Origin: Erodium maritimum
Taxonomy: Eukaryota; Streptophyta; Magnoliopsida; Geraniales; Geraniaceae
Reading direction: 5' to 3'
Assembly: GCA_963921825.1 (NCBI GenBank)
Contig: OY997596.1
Location: 5,275,001-5,339,000, forward strand
DNA length: 64,000 nucleotides
The position numbers and the translations under genes are program-made. The notes beneath the pieces were generated by a model that worked only from the letters and a program-made list of their open reading frames with translations, did not search any database and was not told the origin of the DNA. Positions 11,598-23,297 of the stretch are shown piece by piece; position 1 is the first letter of the stretch, and each line of letters opens with the position of its first letter.

Positions 11598-11920
11598 TAA
11601 CCCTATATTTTCCTACAATCTAAAGACACTTGACTGTCCCGTATGAGGAGCAACGGTCTCCCAGGATATAATGATTAGCGTCGACAAACTCAATGAGTTG
11701 TTTTATGTTTCAGTTATTTTTTTTTAAATGTCAATCAATTAGTAATTTTTTTTACAAAAACTGTTGTATGTTTCGGTAATCGATTGTTGGTTTTTCAATT
11801 TGGTCAAACAAATAGTTGTTGTTTTTTTACATTTAAAATTGTAGGTTTCTTGGTATGTGTGCCATTAATGACACCACCACCAAAAAGACCAAAATGTCCT
11901 TCTATGGCCGGCGGCTTGGG

Positions 11921-11930
11921 CTATAAATAG
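11921..11930 (+). promoter_or_regulatory. TATA box of Myb-like ORF
   Basis: CTATAAATAG lies about 100 bp before the ATG at 12027. A matching GGCTATAAAAGG is at the equivalent place in the copy at 21312-23583. Confidence 0.5.
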
Positions 11931-14217
11931 TACCCTCTCTTCCATTTTTCACACCTCTTCTCCAAATTCTCTCTCTTTCTCCCAACCTTCTTTCGTTCTT
12001 ATTTTATTCTTTTCTTCGAAGCACCAATGACCGCCGTATCTTCATACCCGTGGACCAACGAGGAAGAGATGGTGCTGGCCCTATGTTGGCTACAGGACGT
12101 CCGGCCAGGCAACCATAGGTACTGGCCGGTAGTCTACGTCAATTTTGTCCACGGAGCTCCGGCCAATTCCCTGTCGAGAACCCAAAAGCAGTGTCGAGAC
12201 CACTGGCAGGATCTCGCCAAGAAAATCCACTGTTATGAACTGTGCTACCGTGCATCAGTTGAGGTCTCCACGCCGGGAAATACCGAGAATTACCATCGCT
12301 CTGCAGCGGCCGCTGAGTACCACAGGGTTCATGGCCAACATTTCACGAAGTTCTTTCTGTGGGAGATCGTTCGAGACCAACCCTGTAAAACCCGCTTCAA
12401 AAAAAAAAATTGGGTCGGACCGGGTCGGACCGGACCCGACCAGCAGACCCGGCCCAAACCACAGACCCGGCCCAAAGCCCGACCTATATAAGGTGGGCAT
12501 TAGGGTTCTGAAACCCTAATCCTCACTTCTCCTTCTCCTTCTGCCGCCCCCTCCTCTCCTGAACCCAATCCTCCCTCTCTCTAGCTCCGACGACCTCTCC
12601 CCAGCTCCGGCCCTCTTCCTCCCTCATCTCCCTCTGCACCACTACCCCTCAAACCCCGACCTTCCTCTCCGCACACCAGCCACCACCCCGAGCCACCACC
12701 TCCGGCCAGCTCGGGTCCCCGACCACCCTCTCCCTCTCCCGATCCAGTGCCGTCCGAGACCTCCTCGCCGTCCTCTCACCAGCTCTGGCAACGCCCGGCC
12801 TCTCCCGAGCCTAGCCAACCCTCCCGTCTCCCTTTCTCCTCGTCGCCGTCCACTCGACCGTCCCCGTCCCGAGCCCTAATTCGCCACCGTCTTCCTCTAA
12901 CCCGAGCTCCCGCCGTCGCCGGCGAGCTCATCAGATCCGGGACGGGACCGAGCCGTCCGGATCCGAGGCGAACCTCCGCCGTGCTCAACCCGCCCTCCAC
13001 CGATCTCTATTTCCTACGATGAGAAATCTCACCACGGAGTTTGGTCGCCGGCGATGGCTTCGCCGATGGCCGGATCCGTTTCCTTAACGTCTTCCCGCTT
13101 TATATTCTGTCCCGTTTTGCCTTAGATCTGATCGGTTTTTACTCTATGTTTCTACTTGGATTTGGACGTGTTGGACACAGCTTGGTTGAAGCATAAAACT
13201 AACGAAAAAGGGATCGGTTAAAAGGAAAGTGATTAAAAACGACTCAGCTCCGTTAAATGAGAAAACGAAGTTGTTTTAAAACGGAAAGAAAATCAGAGTT
13301 TAATTTGAAAAGGAATTTTGGTTGAAACGAAAAACAATTGGAAAAGGGAAAAGGGGAAAATCGGTTTGAGTTCTTAAGAAAACTGATAAAACTAGATCTG
13401 GTTAAACTAAAAGGGTTTTTAAACGAAAGTCAGTTGTTAAGTTTAGACTTGAGTTAAGTTAAATCGAAAGGGGAAAACGAACTCAGATCAGATTTAGAAA
13501 GGTTTGGACCAAAACCTTGAGTTTGGAAAAGAACATAAAGGAATCGTTTTGTTTTAAAATCAAAGTCGGAATTAGATAAAACAAAGGAGTTTCAAAGACG
13601 GTTTGAGTTAAAATTGGTTTTAACTGGGTTTTGGATCAATCTGGGTTCGGTGCGCGGGTGCTCGAACCCGATCCGTCGTAATCCCACTTTTATCCCGCTC
13701 GAGTGTAAAGGACAATTGTCGGATTTAAACTGTACTTATCGTAACCTTTAACTTAACGGCGGAACCGTTATTAATCTATGGCTTTCGTGTTTTCTTTAGC
13801 GTCCGGCTTCGATCGAAGTGAAGCCCGGAGGTAGCGAGCCAGAACGTCAGCAACTAGGAAACATAGCGGTTGCTCTTCAGTTGAGGTAGGGAAAAGTAGC
13901 CGGATCTCGGCCCTGACTAGGGAAAGTTAACAGTAGAAATGCATGTGACACTAGGGTGTCGTGGGTTGAGTAGGTTATCGAATATTAGAAATGCATGATA
14001 CGGGATTGTAGCGTTTATTAGAAATGCATGATACGGGAACGTAGCAAATATTGGAAATGCATGTGACACTTAGTAGTGTCGTAGGAGCAGAGAACTTAGC
14101 GATAATTGATTTACTGGAGGCATATGACCATGCCCGGAGGTTGTTTGTGAAACTAGCGATCTTAGGACTGTTGGAGGCATCGACTATGCCGGAGGTTGTT
14201 GTGCGTTATTTGTTGTT

Positions 14218-14625
14218 GAGTTTGGGTGGCCTTGAGAGCCCGTGTTAATTGTTGTTGAGTTTTGGGTGGCCTTGAGAGCCGTGTTGTTTATTGTTGAATT
14301 TTGGGTGGCCTTGAGAGCCGTGTTGTTTACTGTTGAGTTTTGGGTGGCCTTGAGAGCCCGTATTACTATTGTTGAGTCTTGGGTGGCCATGAGAGCCCGT
14401 GTTGTCGTTTTAGTGTTTTGGGTGGCCGTGAGTGCCCGTGGGGTTGTGAACCCGTGTCGTTACTATTGGTGGTTTTGAGTGGGCGTGAGTGCCCGTGGGG
14501 TCGTTGACCCGTGAGTCACTGTTGGTGTATCTTGGGAGGCCGTGAGCGCCTGTGGGGCTGTTGAGTCCGTGTTTTAGGGTTGGTGTCTTGGGTGGCCATG
14601 AGTGCCTGTGGAGTGCTGAACTTGT
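14218..14625 (+). repeat. LTR minisatellite, about 57-bp period
   Basis: Degenerate repeats of a GGTGGCCATGAGTGCCCGTG unit. The period is about 57 bp, shortened in several units. The same array is better preserved at 29290-29935 and 35598-36300. The ORFs through it are repeat artefacts. Confidence 0.75.
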
Positions 14626-15134
14626 GTTGTTGCTGTCTATTGAACTGTGTTTGTGATTGTGATTGTGGTTACCTGAGGTTGTGGGCCCGCTTCATTAAAC
14701 GGGGGTCCTCGATCACACGCGTCTGCACGTTCAGACGGGGTAGGGGGCCCGCCCGTCAGTAAAGGGGTCCTGGCCGCGCGTGTGTGGTTCGGTGGTTGTG
14801 AGTGTGATAGGTCGACAGCCTGATCCGACTTAGTGTCGATGAACTGCAAAGGTCGACAGCCTGATCCGACTCCGTGTCGAGGAATTGCGATAGGTCGATC
14901 CTGGACCTGAGTGAGGGAGGTTACTGAACAGCTGGTTTGCGATCCTTTGTGATCTTGTTTGGTGTTGCGTCGTTTCTTTCGAGTCCTTGGGAGAGGTCGT
15001 GATCGTTGTGTCGGGTCTACTTTACGTGTCAAAGGGTTGAGTTGGTCAAGGAAGGTAACAATAGGTGTATGATCAGTCAGAGTCCTTGGGTTGGGGGCAG
15101 TGTCCCCCGGTGTAGGCTTTATTTTTGGTGTTAC

Positions 15135-15198
15135 CGGCATTGTCTGCTAATTATGCCGTAGTCAGTCTGTTATCCGTGGTGGTGAGCGAACGCTCACC
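15135..15198 (+). promoter_or_regulatory. Two-hairpin module near LTR 3' end
   Basis: The first stem is CGGCAT/ATGCCG around 12 bases (15135-15158). The second is GGTGAGCG/CGCTCACC around AA (15181-15198). A pyrimidine run ending CAACAGGTACTGA follows, which resembles a splice acceptor. The module recurs at 30484-30547 and in the 3' LTR ending at 37160. Role unknown. Confidence 0.6.
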
Positions 15199-15896
15199 CC
15201 TAGCTGCTTTTCCAACAGGTACTGATCACAGGACGGGCTAGGCGAGCTCTCGAAGCTTGTGGAGCTAGGAGCGGAGTCCGGGTTGTTTTTGAGTGTAGTG
15301 ACGGATACCTACTTTTGTCCACTTGTTGGAACGTGTTTTAAATTGTAATTATTATTTTGTTGAACTAAACTGGTATTGTAAAGTGTTTTAATGGAAATGG
15401 TTTCTAAGTGTTTTCTTATTTTAAACGTTCGCGTCCCGAGTTCGGTTTACTGAAATTGGGGCGTGACAAACCCAAATTCCTGCAGTACGTTCACGAGCTG
15501 TAAATCGTGAACGTGTAATAAAATTATATCTCGTTTAATTATGTTTTTAAGTACCGTCTGTGTGCTAAATTATGTTTTAATTATTGTCTGTGTGCTAACT
15601 ACCATATGTATAATTATAATAAAATTGTGGGGTTTGAGTATAATTTTTTTTGTTTTATATTTGCTTTTTCCCATCTCGCTGCCGGTGAGCTGGTGAGGAG
15701 ATTAAAAATGCATATTTTAAACCATCTCGTCAGCGTCATCTCGCCGGCAGCCGACGAGATGGTTGTGAATGCTCTTAGAATCTTGTTTGTAGTATTGTCT
15801 CTTTCTTAGTTGATAGTTTCTTTCTTTTATTATTTTTTAATCTATAATATTCAATCAAACAAATAATTTATGGACATTGGACAGTCATTGATGCTG

Positions 15897-16082
15897 ACGT
15901 CAAAAACAATGTGATTGGTTATTGGATGATTCTACGGATTGCAATCTGCCGGCAACAATAGAAATGAATCTCAACCTTTAAATGAGTCTGAAATGAACAG
16001 ACCAGATTCAAGCCAAAACGAAACAGCCGCTCAATTTTTTCGGTACATTGTTCCCGCTCTCCGATTCACAACCTTTAAATAC
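15897..16082 (+). promoter_or_regulatory. Histone H3 promoter elements
   Basis: An ACGTCA hexamer, known from plant histone promoters, is at 15897-15902. Two inverted CCAAT boxes (ATTGG) are at 15914-15918 and 15921-15925. A TATA-like TTTAAATACA is near 16074-16083, about 110 bp before the ATG. The grouping fits an S-phase histone promoter. Confidence 0.6.
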
Positions 16083-16117
16083 ACCCTCAAATCTCACTTC
16101 CCCACATCTCTCGCTAA

Positions 16118-16600
<483 letters not shown>

Positions 16601-17465
16601 ATTTCCTTGTAGATCTGTGTTCAATTGGATCTGCAATTTTGATTTTACAAACCGGTTGAATGAATATTGGCGGTGTAAATCAACGAGTTTCGCAATGTTG
16701 ATTTTCAAATTAATGAAATTCTAGTTGTGTTTTTACGTTTCTCTTCACACTTGATAGCTCTGTAGATCTTGTGGAATGTGATGCTCTTTTGTAGTGATTA
16801 TGTGTTCCATATCAGATAGTAGAATTACACCGAGATGATTAAGCATACTCTCTTTGGGTTTGTTGAGGCGGCGTATGAAAAAGTTGCATTGAGCTTGAAT
16901 TAATTGGTGGTATTAATATTTTTGGACACTGGTTAAATTTGTTCTTGGTTCCCCTCTAAGAAGCAGTAATGATCATGTGCATCCTCTCATGGTAGAGGTT
17001 TCTACTGGGAATTGAATTTTCAAATGACCCTGCTTCTTCTTCATTCCTGCTGAATTATGCGCTCTACCTGGTGGAGCTTTTGGCATCCTGGGATGGTCTT
17101 GCCCCTAATTTTGCTTCTAAATTTTGGATGGATAATCTTTGTGTCTTCATGTTCTCTGCTGCAGACTTTCCAATTGAGATAGATCATCTTTCTGAGTGGA
17201 TCTGAGCTCCTCATGTCTGCACGTTTATTCATCGGCTTCATCCTCCATTGGGCATCTGCTTTTGATCTGTTTTCATCCTTGTCTGCAATTGTTTGCTCTT
17301 GTCCATTTTTTTCCATTCATTAGACACATCAAATTTGTATGACCTGTTTTTGGTTTCTCTTTAGCTCTTCATCGAGCTTGTAATTTGGCTGCTCTGCAGC
17401 ATCCTTCGAATCCAGTCTTTGGATCGATTGGATTTATGAAAAAACCTCGCTGATAAAAAAAAAAA
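16601..17465 (+). other. H3 3' flank, no gene recognised
   Basis: The H3 3' untranslated region probably runs to about 16720, with AATGAA-type AT-rich signals. The rest is unique-looking intergenic sequence. A 91-codon minus-strand ORF (17316-17041) has no recognisable domain and is not supported as a gene. Confidence 0.5.
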
Positions 17466-19029
17466 GGGTAAACTTCATTCCCCTATTCTAAAAAAACTTA
17501 AATTCCAACCCACTACCCTAACGAAACTTAGTTTCATCTCACTATCCTAACGAAACTTTTAGTTGCACTTTCATACCCGTCGTTAACTTGACATCCATTT
17601 TTGGATTAGGAAAATGGTAAAAAGTCCAAAATACCCCTCACTAACACTCAAATTTTCAACAACATGCCATTGGTTTTCAAAAATTCTTTTTATTTATTTT
17701 TTATTTTATATAAATCAGTTTTTTATTAATAAAAATTAATATTTTATTTTAAAAAATCAGAATTAACTTTAAAAAAATCAGTTTATTCTTTAAAAAATCA
17801 GATTTTATTTTTTAAAATTAATTTTTATTTTGAAAATTAATATTTTATTTAAAAAAATCAGTTTATTTTTTCCACCCAACTCACCCTCTCTCTCCTCCTC
17901 GTTTGCGCCTCTCTCTCCTCTTCATCCTCTGCAACTCATTCATCTACTTGTCTCTAATAAAACATACAACTCATCTATCCAAACAGATAGATCTATCAAA
18001 TATACTGATATGTGAACAACCAAGGAAGGAAGCCATGATTTCCAGCAACCGTGGAGAAGAAAGCCTCGGCAGAAATGGCCTTCGATTTCACGGTGAGGCA
18101 CTCGAAGGTCACGTGGGCTCGCGGATCTAGAGGCTCGAGGTCGCCAGAGTGGATTCGCGGATCTCTTGGGCTTCTCCCTCTACAAGCCGAGACGGAGCAC
18201 CTCGTGTTCAGATCTAAGAAATGAAGATGAGAAAATGATAACTGAGGTACCGAGATTTCATTTTCTGTTTGTTTCCCAGTAAAATATGGGGAGAGATAAA
18301 CAAAGGAACCTCAAATTAGAGGTTTGAGAATTTCATATCCTCCGTTTGGTTACTGAGAAATTAGGGAAAATGGAACATTTTGAATAGGGGAAAGTGAAGG
18401 CCTTTTTTGTCTTTTTAATTAAATTTAAAAGTATAATAAAATATTAATTAAATTTAAAAAAACTTATTTATGTCTTTTTTTTTAAAAAACTAATTTTTAT
18501 GTATTTTTTAAATTAAAATATAAATTTTTGAAAATAAAAATAATTTTTATAAACAAAAACTGAATTTATAAAAATGAAAACATAATTTTTGAAAATAAAA
18601 ATAATTTTCATAAATAAAAACTGAATTTAAAACCTGATTTTTTTAAATAAAATATTAATTTTCAAAATAAAAATTAATTTTAAAAAATAAAATCTGATTT
18701 TTTTAAAGAATAAACTGATTTTTTAAAGTTAATTCTGATTTTTTAAAATAAAATATTAATTTTTATTAATAAAAAACCGATTTATATAAAATAAAAAAAT
18801 AAATAAAAAGAATTTTTGAAAACCAATGGCATGCTGTTGAAAATTTGAGTGTTAGTGAGGGGTATTTTGGACTTTTTACCATTTTCCTAATCCAAAAATG
18901 GATGTCAAGTTAACGGCGGGTATGAAAGTGCAACTAAAAGTTTCGTTAAGGTAGTGAGATGAAACTAAGTTTCGTTAGGGAAGTGGGTTGGAATTTAAGT
19001 TTTTTTAGGGTAGTGGGATGAAGTTTACC
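17466..19029. mobile_element. Foldback element with 400-bp inverted arms and gene-like core
   Basis: The left arm (about 17466-17868) and right arm (about 18628-19029) are inverted copies for roughly 400 bp. They start GGGTAAACTTCAT on each side. The flanks are A-runs of at least 9 bases, compatible with a 9-bp MULE-type duplication but not decisive. The outer 200 bp of each arm is TE-like and the inner 200 bp is AT-rich with repeated AAAAATCAG and AAATTAAT words. The roughly 760-bp core (17869-18627) is different: a pyrimidine-rich stretch, then moderately GC-rich coding-like sequence at 18030-18220. This looks like a captured gene fragment. Confidence 0.8.
17869..18400 (+). other. Gene-like core of the foldback element
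   Basis: A CT-rich leader-like stretch (17880-17935) precedes the sequence from 18034 (ATGATTTCCAGCAACCG). This differs in composition from the AT-rich arms and contains a 5' splice-like CACGGTGAGG. No protein family is recognised and the longest frame (17903-18130) is not convincing. It is most simply a transduplicated piece of a host gene, including its 5' UTR. Confidence 0.45.
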
Positions 19030-19252
19030 AAAAAAAAAATTGTTCTTGTTTTGATTTCAATAGGTTTGTCTAGTTTTTAGAGATAATTGCAAAAGTTGTA
19101 CTTTTGTAAAGTTTATTAGAGGTTATTGAACAATTTGGTTATTGACTAATATATTTTAACTTTATAGAGATATTCTTTTTTATATATGATTTGTTCTCAT
19201 CTTTCCTTTTTGTTTTGATATAAAAAGCAGCAGATTATATAATAGTAGCAAT

Positions 19253-20429
19253 CAGTGTTGTAAAAATCGCTAGGCGCCAATCGGGCGGCGAGGGGTCCTA
19301 GGCGATAGGCGGGGATTAATCGGATGTGTATTTTTTTTATTATTAATAAATATAGATTATCAAATTTAATATTATACTATATGAAAATATTAAGAAAATT
19401 AAAGATTATATATATATATATAGGGTGACTATCCAGTAAAAACCCTCCTTATTGTGCAAACTACGAACCAATCTAAGCCACAGGATGCGGTCAAAGTGAC
19501 GTCAGCAGAGAGCACGCGATGCTGACACGTGGCAGATGCGCGCGCGCCTCTGCCCGCGCGCGTGAGCGTGTTGACCACGCGCGCGCACGGTGCTAATAGT
19601 TTAGCGCGCACAGTGCTAAAAGGTCAACCTATTAGCGTTGTGCGCCCAAACTATTAGCACCGTACGCGCCACGTGTCAGCACTGTGCGCGCGCATCAGCA
19701 GCGCGCGCGCCCACGTGTCAACACCTGGTGAGTTCGTAGTTTGCACAATAAGGGTGGTTTTTACCTGATACCAATCCTATATATATATATAAGATAAACT
19801 TTACACCAACTAAAACATGTATATATATATTCTAATAATATCATATCATCCTCAAAAACAATATAAATAAATATGATTTGACAAAAAAATATCAATAAAG
19901 TGATTTGAACTCAAGACCTAATACTTGAATAAAATGTCCACAACCAACTCAACTAGCACAATTTAATAGTAATGTTTAGTTTATAAAGTATAAATATTGG
20001 TATAACATGAAAGTATTTCAAACAAACAATTTCAAAGTCCCACATCGCCCAAGTTTCACTAACACTCTCTTCTTTTCTTCTATAAAAGTTCATCCCTTGT
20101 GCCAACTACTAATCACTTAATTCTTGACTAATTTTGGGCTCCATCTTTTTTGGGGCTCAACTTTGGTAACGAATTAAAAAAAAAAAGGTTCAAGTTGTAG
20201 CCTTTTATTAGTTTAATTTTTTTCGTTTTTTTTCATTTTTTTTGGGCTCGGTGTGATTGGGCCGATTAATTGGTGATTGGGCCGATTAATCGACGATTGG
20301 GCCGATTAATCGGCCAAGTCGCCGATTAATTGCGCTGAATCGGGTTGGGTCGCCCGACCCATAAAAAATCGGGCACCATTGCCCATTTGGGCGCCTAGGC
20401 GGGCGCCCAGCCCGATTTTTACATGTCTA
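19253..20429. mobile_element. Non-autonomous hAT element, 1177 bp
   Basis: It is flanked by a perfect 8-bp duplication GTAGCAAT (19245-19252 and 20430-20437). The left end is CAGTGTTGTAAAAATCG; the right end, reversed, is TAGACATGTAAAAATCG. Both inner ends are rich in GGCGCC/TAGGCG words, and the right part has three tandem GATTGGGCCGATTAAT units (about 20256-20320). It carries no transposase. A foldback MITE sits inside it at 19421-19779. Confidence 0.88.
19421..19779. mobile_element. Foldback MITE in a TA tract
   Basis: Ends starting TAGGGTGACTATC (left) and, reversed, TAGGATTGGTATC (right) continue into about 40-bp inverted repeats around TTGTGCAAACTACGAAC. The middle is extremely rich in GCGCGC words and has its own inner inverted repeat around GGTGCTAATAGTTT. 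Flanking (TA)n on both sides hides the target duplication, so the superfamily cannot be fixed. Confidence 0.7.
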
Positions 20430-20595
20430 GTAGCAATACATGTAGTAAGGTTCTAAATCTCGCGAAATCTTGGTAGAAAAGGGTAGGCGCAAACGAGAAC
20501 ATGTATCAGCTGAAAAACTCGGTTAACTCGTTGAAAAAGGGTATATCTGAAAGAAAAAAAATCATAATTTAACTTATTTAAAACTTACCTTAGAG

Positions 20596-21306
20596 CAAGG
20601 TTCTAAATATCGGTCGCGATGAAATATCGGTGAGGTCACCTGTAAAGATATTTCAATATATCGGAGAGATCTCGGTAAATCGCGTTTTGTATTAAATATA
20701 TATATATATATATATAATACATATATTAATAACAAAATTAATGTTATAATAAAATATGTTACTAAATGTTATCATTAAAACCCTAAATTATTACTTGAGT
20801 CCAATAAATTTAGTTCAGACCTAGTTAATCTAAGCCTAATAAGATATATAAATTAAAAGAATAGCCCAACCCACTGAAACCATATAGCTGTCCTTCATAT
20901 TCACTTAAACACTACTTTGTCTTTTCTTATTTTCTGCCCAGCAGCCAAACCAGATCTGTGGTTATTCTTCAACCTCCATCTGCTCTCTTACGTACACTTC
21001 AACCTCTCCATTTCTTCTCACAAAAACAAAGGAGACAAATGCACAACTAAGATGAAGAGGAACCAAGAACTTGCTTCTGTTTTGTGTTAAGTGGAGGGTG
21101 GTTAATCGGCTTAAAATTGGAAAAAGTGAGTTGTTAACCAGGTTTAAAGTTTTAAATTTAAATTTATTTTTTCTAGATTTGTTGTTTTTCGTCGAGTTGA
21201 CCGACTCAACTCGGGTTGACCGAGTTGACCGATATTTTCAGCCGATATTGCTTCTCGTTCGCGCCTACCCCTTCCAGCCGATATCTCGCCGAGATCTAGA
21301 ACCATG
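20596..21306 (-). mobile_element. Small non-autonomous hAT, inverted relative to its host
   Basis: It is flanked by a perfect 8-bp duplication CCTTAGAG (20588-20595 and 21307-21314). It starts CAAGGTTCTAAATATCGG and ends with the reverse of CATGGTTCTAGATCTCGG. Its left 90 bp match the inverted right end of the big hAT (39470-39564), and its right 60 bp match that element's inverted left end. The right duplication overlaps the first three bases of the Harbinger starting at 21312, so it inserted across that element's edge. It contains a (TA)n stretch and no transposase. Confidence 0.85.
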
Positions 21307-21575
21307 CCTTAGAGCATCCACAACCATTTCGCCGACAGTTGGCTGGGAGGTGTTGGCGGGAAGGATTAAAAAAAGTGTTTTTTCTTTCCCAGCCAGCTCA
21401 TCGCTTGCGTACGCTGTAGTTGTGATTTTGGTGTTGGCAGGGAGCCGCCGGTGGTAAGTGAAAAAAAATTATTTTAATATATTAAATGGATTATACATTA
21501 TGACGGAAATTAAGAAGGTATTTTATTAGCTCACAAGATCGAGAACAACAGAAACGCGAATTACATGTTCACGAT

Positions 21576-21962
21576 TTACAGCTCGTGAACGTACTGGAGG
21601 AATTTGGGTTGATCTTTAACGACCCCCCAAAGCGAATACTTCATGAACTAGTGGCAATGTTTACCATATCGGGTCGTCGCTGCAGAGCGAAAGTAATTTT
21701 CGATTTGTCCCGGCGGGGCAGCATGAACTTCTGCACGGTAGCAAAGTTCAAAACAGTGGATTTTCTTGGCTAGATGCTGCCAGTGGTCCCTGCACTGCTT
21801 CTGGGTGCACGGTGGGACATCGACCAGTGCGTTTTGGACAAAATTGGCCAACACTTCTGGCCATTACCTATTATTTGTCCCCGACCGGGCATCGCCCAAT
21901 CAACATAAAATCAACACCATCTCTTACTCGTGGCTCCATGGGTGTGCTGCTATACTAGCCAT
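21576..21962 (-). pseudogene. Short Myb/SANT-like ORF copy with stops
   Basis: It is homologous to the ORF at 12027 (shared KQCRDHWQ and KIHCFELCYRA signatures, and the KFLQYVHEL C-terminus followed by TAA at 21578-21576). It has several stop codons near the N-terminus, including one directly after the first dozen codons, and another after the KHCH stretch. A TATA-like GGCTATAAAAGG precedes it near 22060 on the minus strand. Confidence 0.7.
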
Positions 21963-22349
21963 TGAACCTTCGAACAAGAGAAGAAATTAAGGAAATAAGT
22001 TCGGGAGTAATAAGAGAGCTTGTTGGGTGAAGAGGTTTGAAAAAAAAGAAGGGATGGGGTGCCTTTTATAGCCAAAAATCGCCGGCCATGTATGACTTTT
22101 TTGATCTTTTTTCATGCTCATGACAATAATATCACCCATCCCAAAAAACTACAAAACAATAAATAAAAAAATTACAACTTAATTAATTAAATGAAACCAA
22201 CAATTCATTACATTAAACAAACTAAAACATAAAAACCGACAATTCATTACCAAAAAAACAAAATACAAATTAAAAAAAAACAATAACAAACTAATTAAAA
22301 TAAAGAAGCTAGAGCGGCTACTTCATCATATCACGTAAAATCGCAAGTT

Positions 22350-23297
22350 TCACATAGTGTGCCTCGAGCTGGGGGGAGTCATGGCCGACGTGTCCCTTGC
22401 TTCCTCGAGCACCCATTGACTGAATGTACTGAGCTTCGGCTGCGCGGCGGTTTCTCTTTCCCTTGCACAGCTTGCTTCTTTCGCCGCTAAATGGGCCTGC
22501 TGAATACTATCGACAATCTCTTTCTTAGATGCTACATGGTTTTTACCTCTGAGCTTTGCAGCTTTGGTAGCCTTCTGACCCATAGGGCGCTTGTACGACG
22601 TTTGGCACTTCGTATTAGCACCCGTGGTCTACTAACTGTCCTCAAACGTCGTGTCTTCACGAGTGCGCTTGCCCGAGCCGGTAGAATCGTCGATATCGAA
22701 CTGATTAAGCAGTGTCCCTCCGTTGACTTCCTCGGGTTGCTCGACGGCAAAATATTTTGAATTCCACTTGTGTTGGTCTTTCACTAGTTTCCACCAATTT
22801 TTCCAAGTGAATAGATGTCCATTCACCTGCTCATACTATTGCTTGGTCAATGACATGATTTCGTCATCGGAATGGCCGCTCTTGTGGTCCCTACAGTTCT
22901 TCACAAACATCCCCTGGAAGCTCGTCACTCTCGTATGGACTTGACTCCAATGGTCTTTGCACTGCTTATGTGACCTTACCGGATCATCCGGTCCACGCGT
23001 GCTAGCAACTTCTTCGACGATGGCCGCCCAGTAATTCAGATTATGTTTCTGATTCCCGTGAATTGAGTCGTACGAATGGTGTATCCAAGCTCGAACTAAC
23101 CGCTCATCCTCATCGGCGCTCCACAAACATCGCTTCCCTCTAGGTTTTGGTGGAACCACGCCGGCGGCCTCGGTAAGCGTTGAAGATGCAACGTTTGTCT
23201 GATCGGATGAAAGGTTTGGTGGAAAAAACTCTTGCGTCATCGGGTCGTCCTACAATGACCTAAACACGTGGCCCCACTCGTTGAGATCGAACGACAT
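22350..23297 (-). pseudogene. Harbinger Myb-like protein (NAM-associated type), broken
   Basis: The ATG at 23297 opens MSFDLNEWGHVFRSL, followed directly by an in-frame TAG. The frame then continues through a Myb/SANT module (RLVRAWIHHSYDS, HNLNYWAAIVEEV and KQCKDHWSQV) and an HKSGHSDDEIM motif. It breaks near 22835 and resumes in other frames with SGSGKRTRED and, at the C-terminus, AAKLRGKNHVASKKEIV. This is the second protein of PIF/Harbinger elements, which acts with the transposase at the element ends. At least one stop and two frameshifts make it inactive. Confidence 0.8.

Larger units (their letters stand above)
12384..15468 (+). mobile_element. Solo LTR, Gypsy, forward orientation
   Basis: It starts TGTAAAACCCGC and ends GGGGCGTGACA, with a perfect 5-bp duplication AACCC (12379-12383 and 15469-15473). 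It is 3085 bp with no internal domain. A TATA box (TATATAAG) is at 12485-12492, followed by a GC-rich leader-like stretch and an AT-rich middle. A 57-bp minisatellite (about 14218-14625) and the two-hairpin module near 15135-15198 follow. It is in the opposite direction to the homologous solo LTR at 4125-7340. Confidence 0.93.
12027..15503 (+). pseudogene. Short Myb/SANT-like ORF interrupted by a solo LTR
   Basis: The ORF runs from the ATG at 12027 to 12383 (119 codons), is interrupted by the LTR and its AACCC duplication, and resumes at 15474 with nine codons and TAA at 15501-15503. Removing the LTR and one duplication gives one uninterrupted frame of 128 codons. The protein has a SANT/Myb-type helical module with tryptophans at WTNEEEMVLALCW and a CRDHWQDLAKKIH signature. 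It is a Harbinger-carried DNA-binding-type protein, distinct from the longer Myb protein of the same family. It was therefore intact when the LTR landed and is now split. Confidence 0.72.
11601..15774 (+). mobile_element. PIF/Harbinger element portion carrying Myb-like ORF, split by LTR
   Basis: The right end TTGTGAATGCTC at 15774 is a Harbinger terminal repeat, and TTA follows. The region 11840-12383 plus 15474-15774 aligns, in inverted orientation, with the left third of the Harbinger at 21312-23583. Shared landmarks are a GGCCGGCG block before the TATA, the Myb-like ORF, and a CGTGAACGTGTAAT-like block after the stop. The left end is not recognisable. A solo LTR occupies 12384-15468. The first 240 bp or so hold nothing recognisable. 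Confidence 0.6.

Noticed and set aside
12747..13022. Pro/Ser-rich ORF in the forward solo LTR
   Set aside because: Same LTR region as above in the other orientation; composition artefact.
17041..17316. 91-codon minus-strand ORF downstream of H3
   Set aside because: No domain, no supporting context, chance-length ORF.
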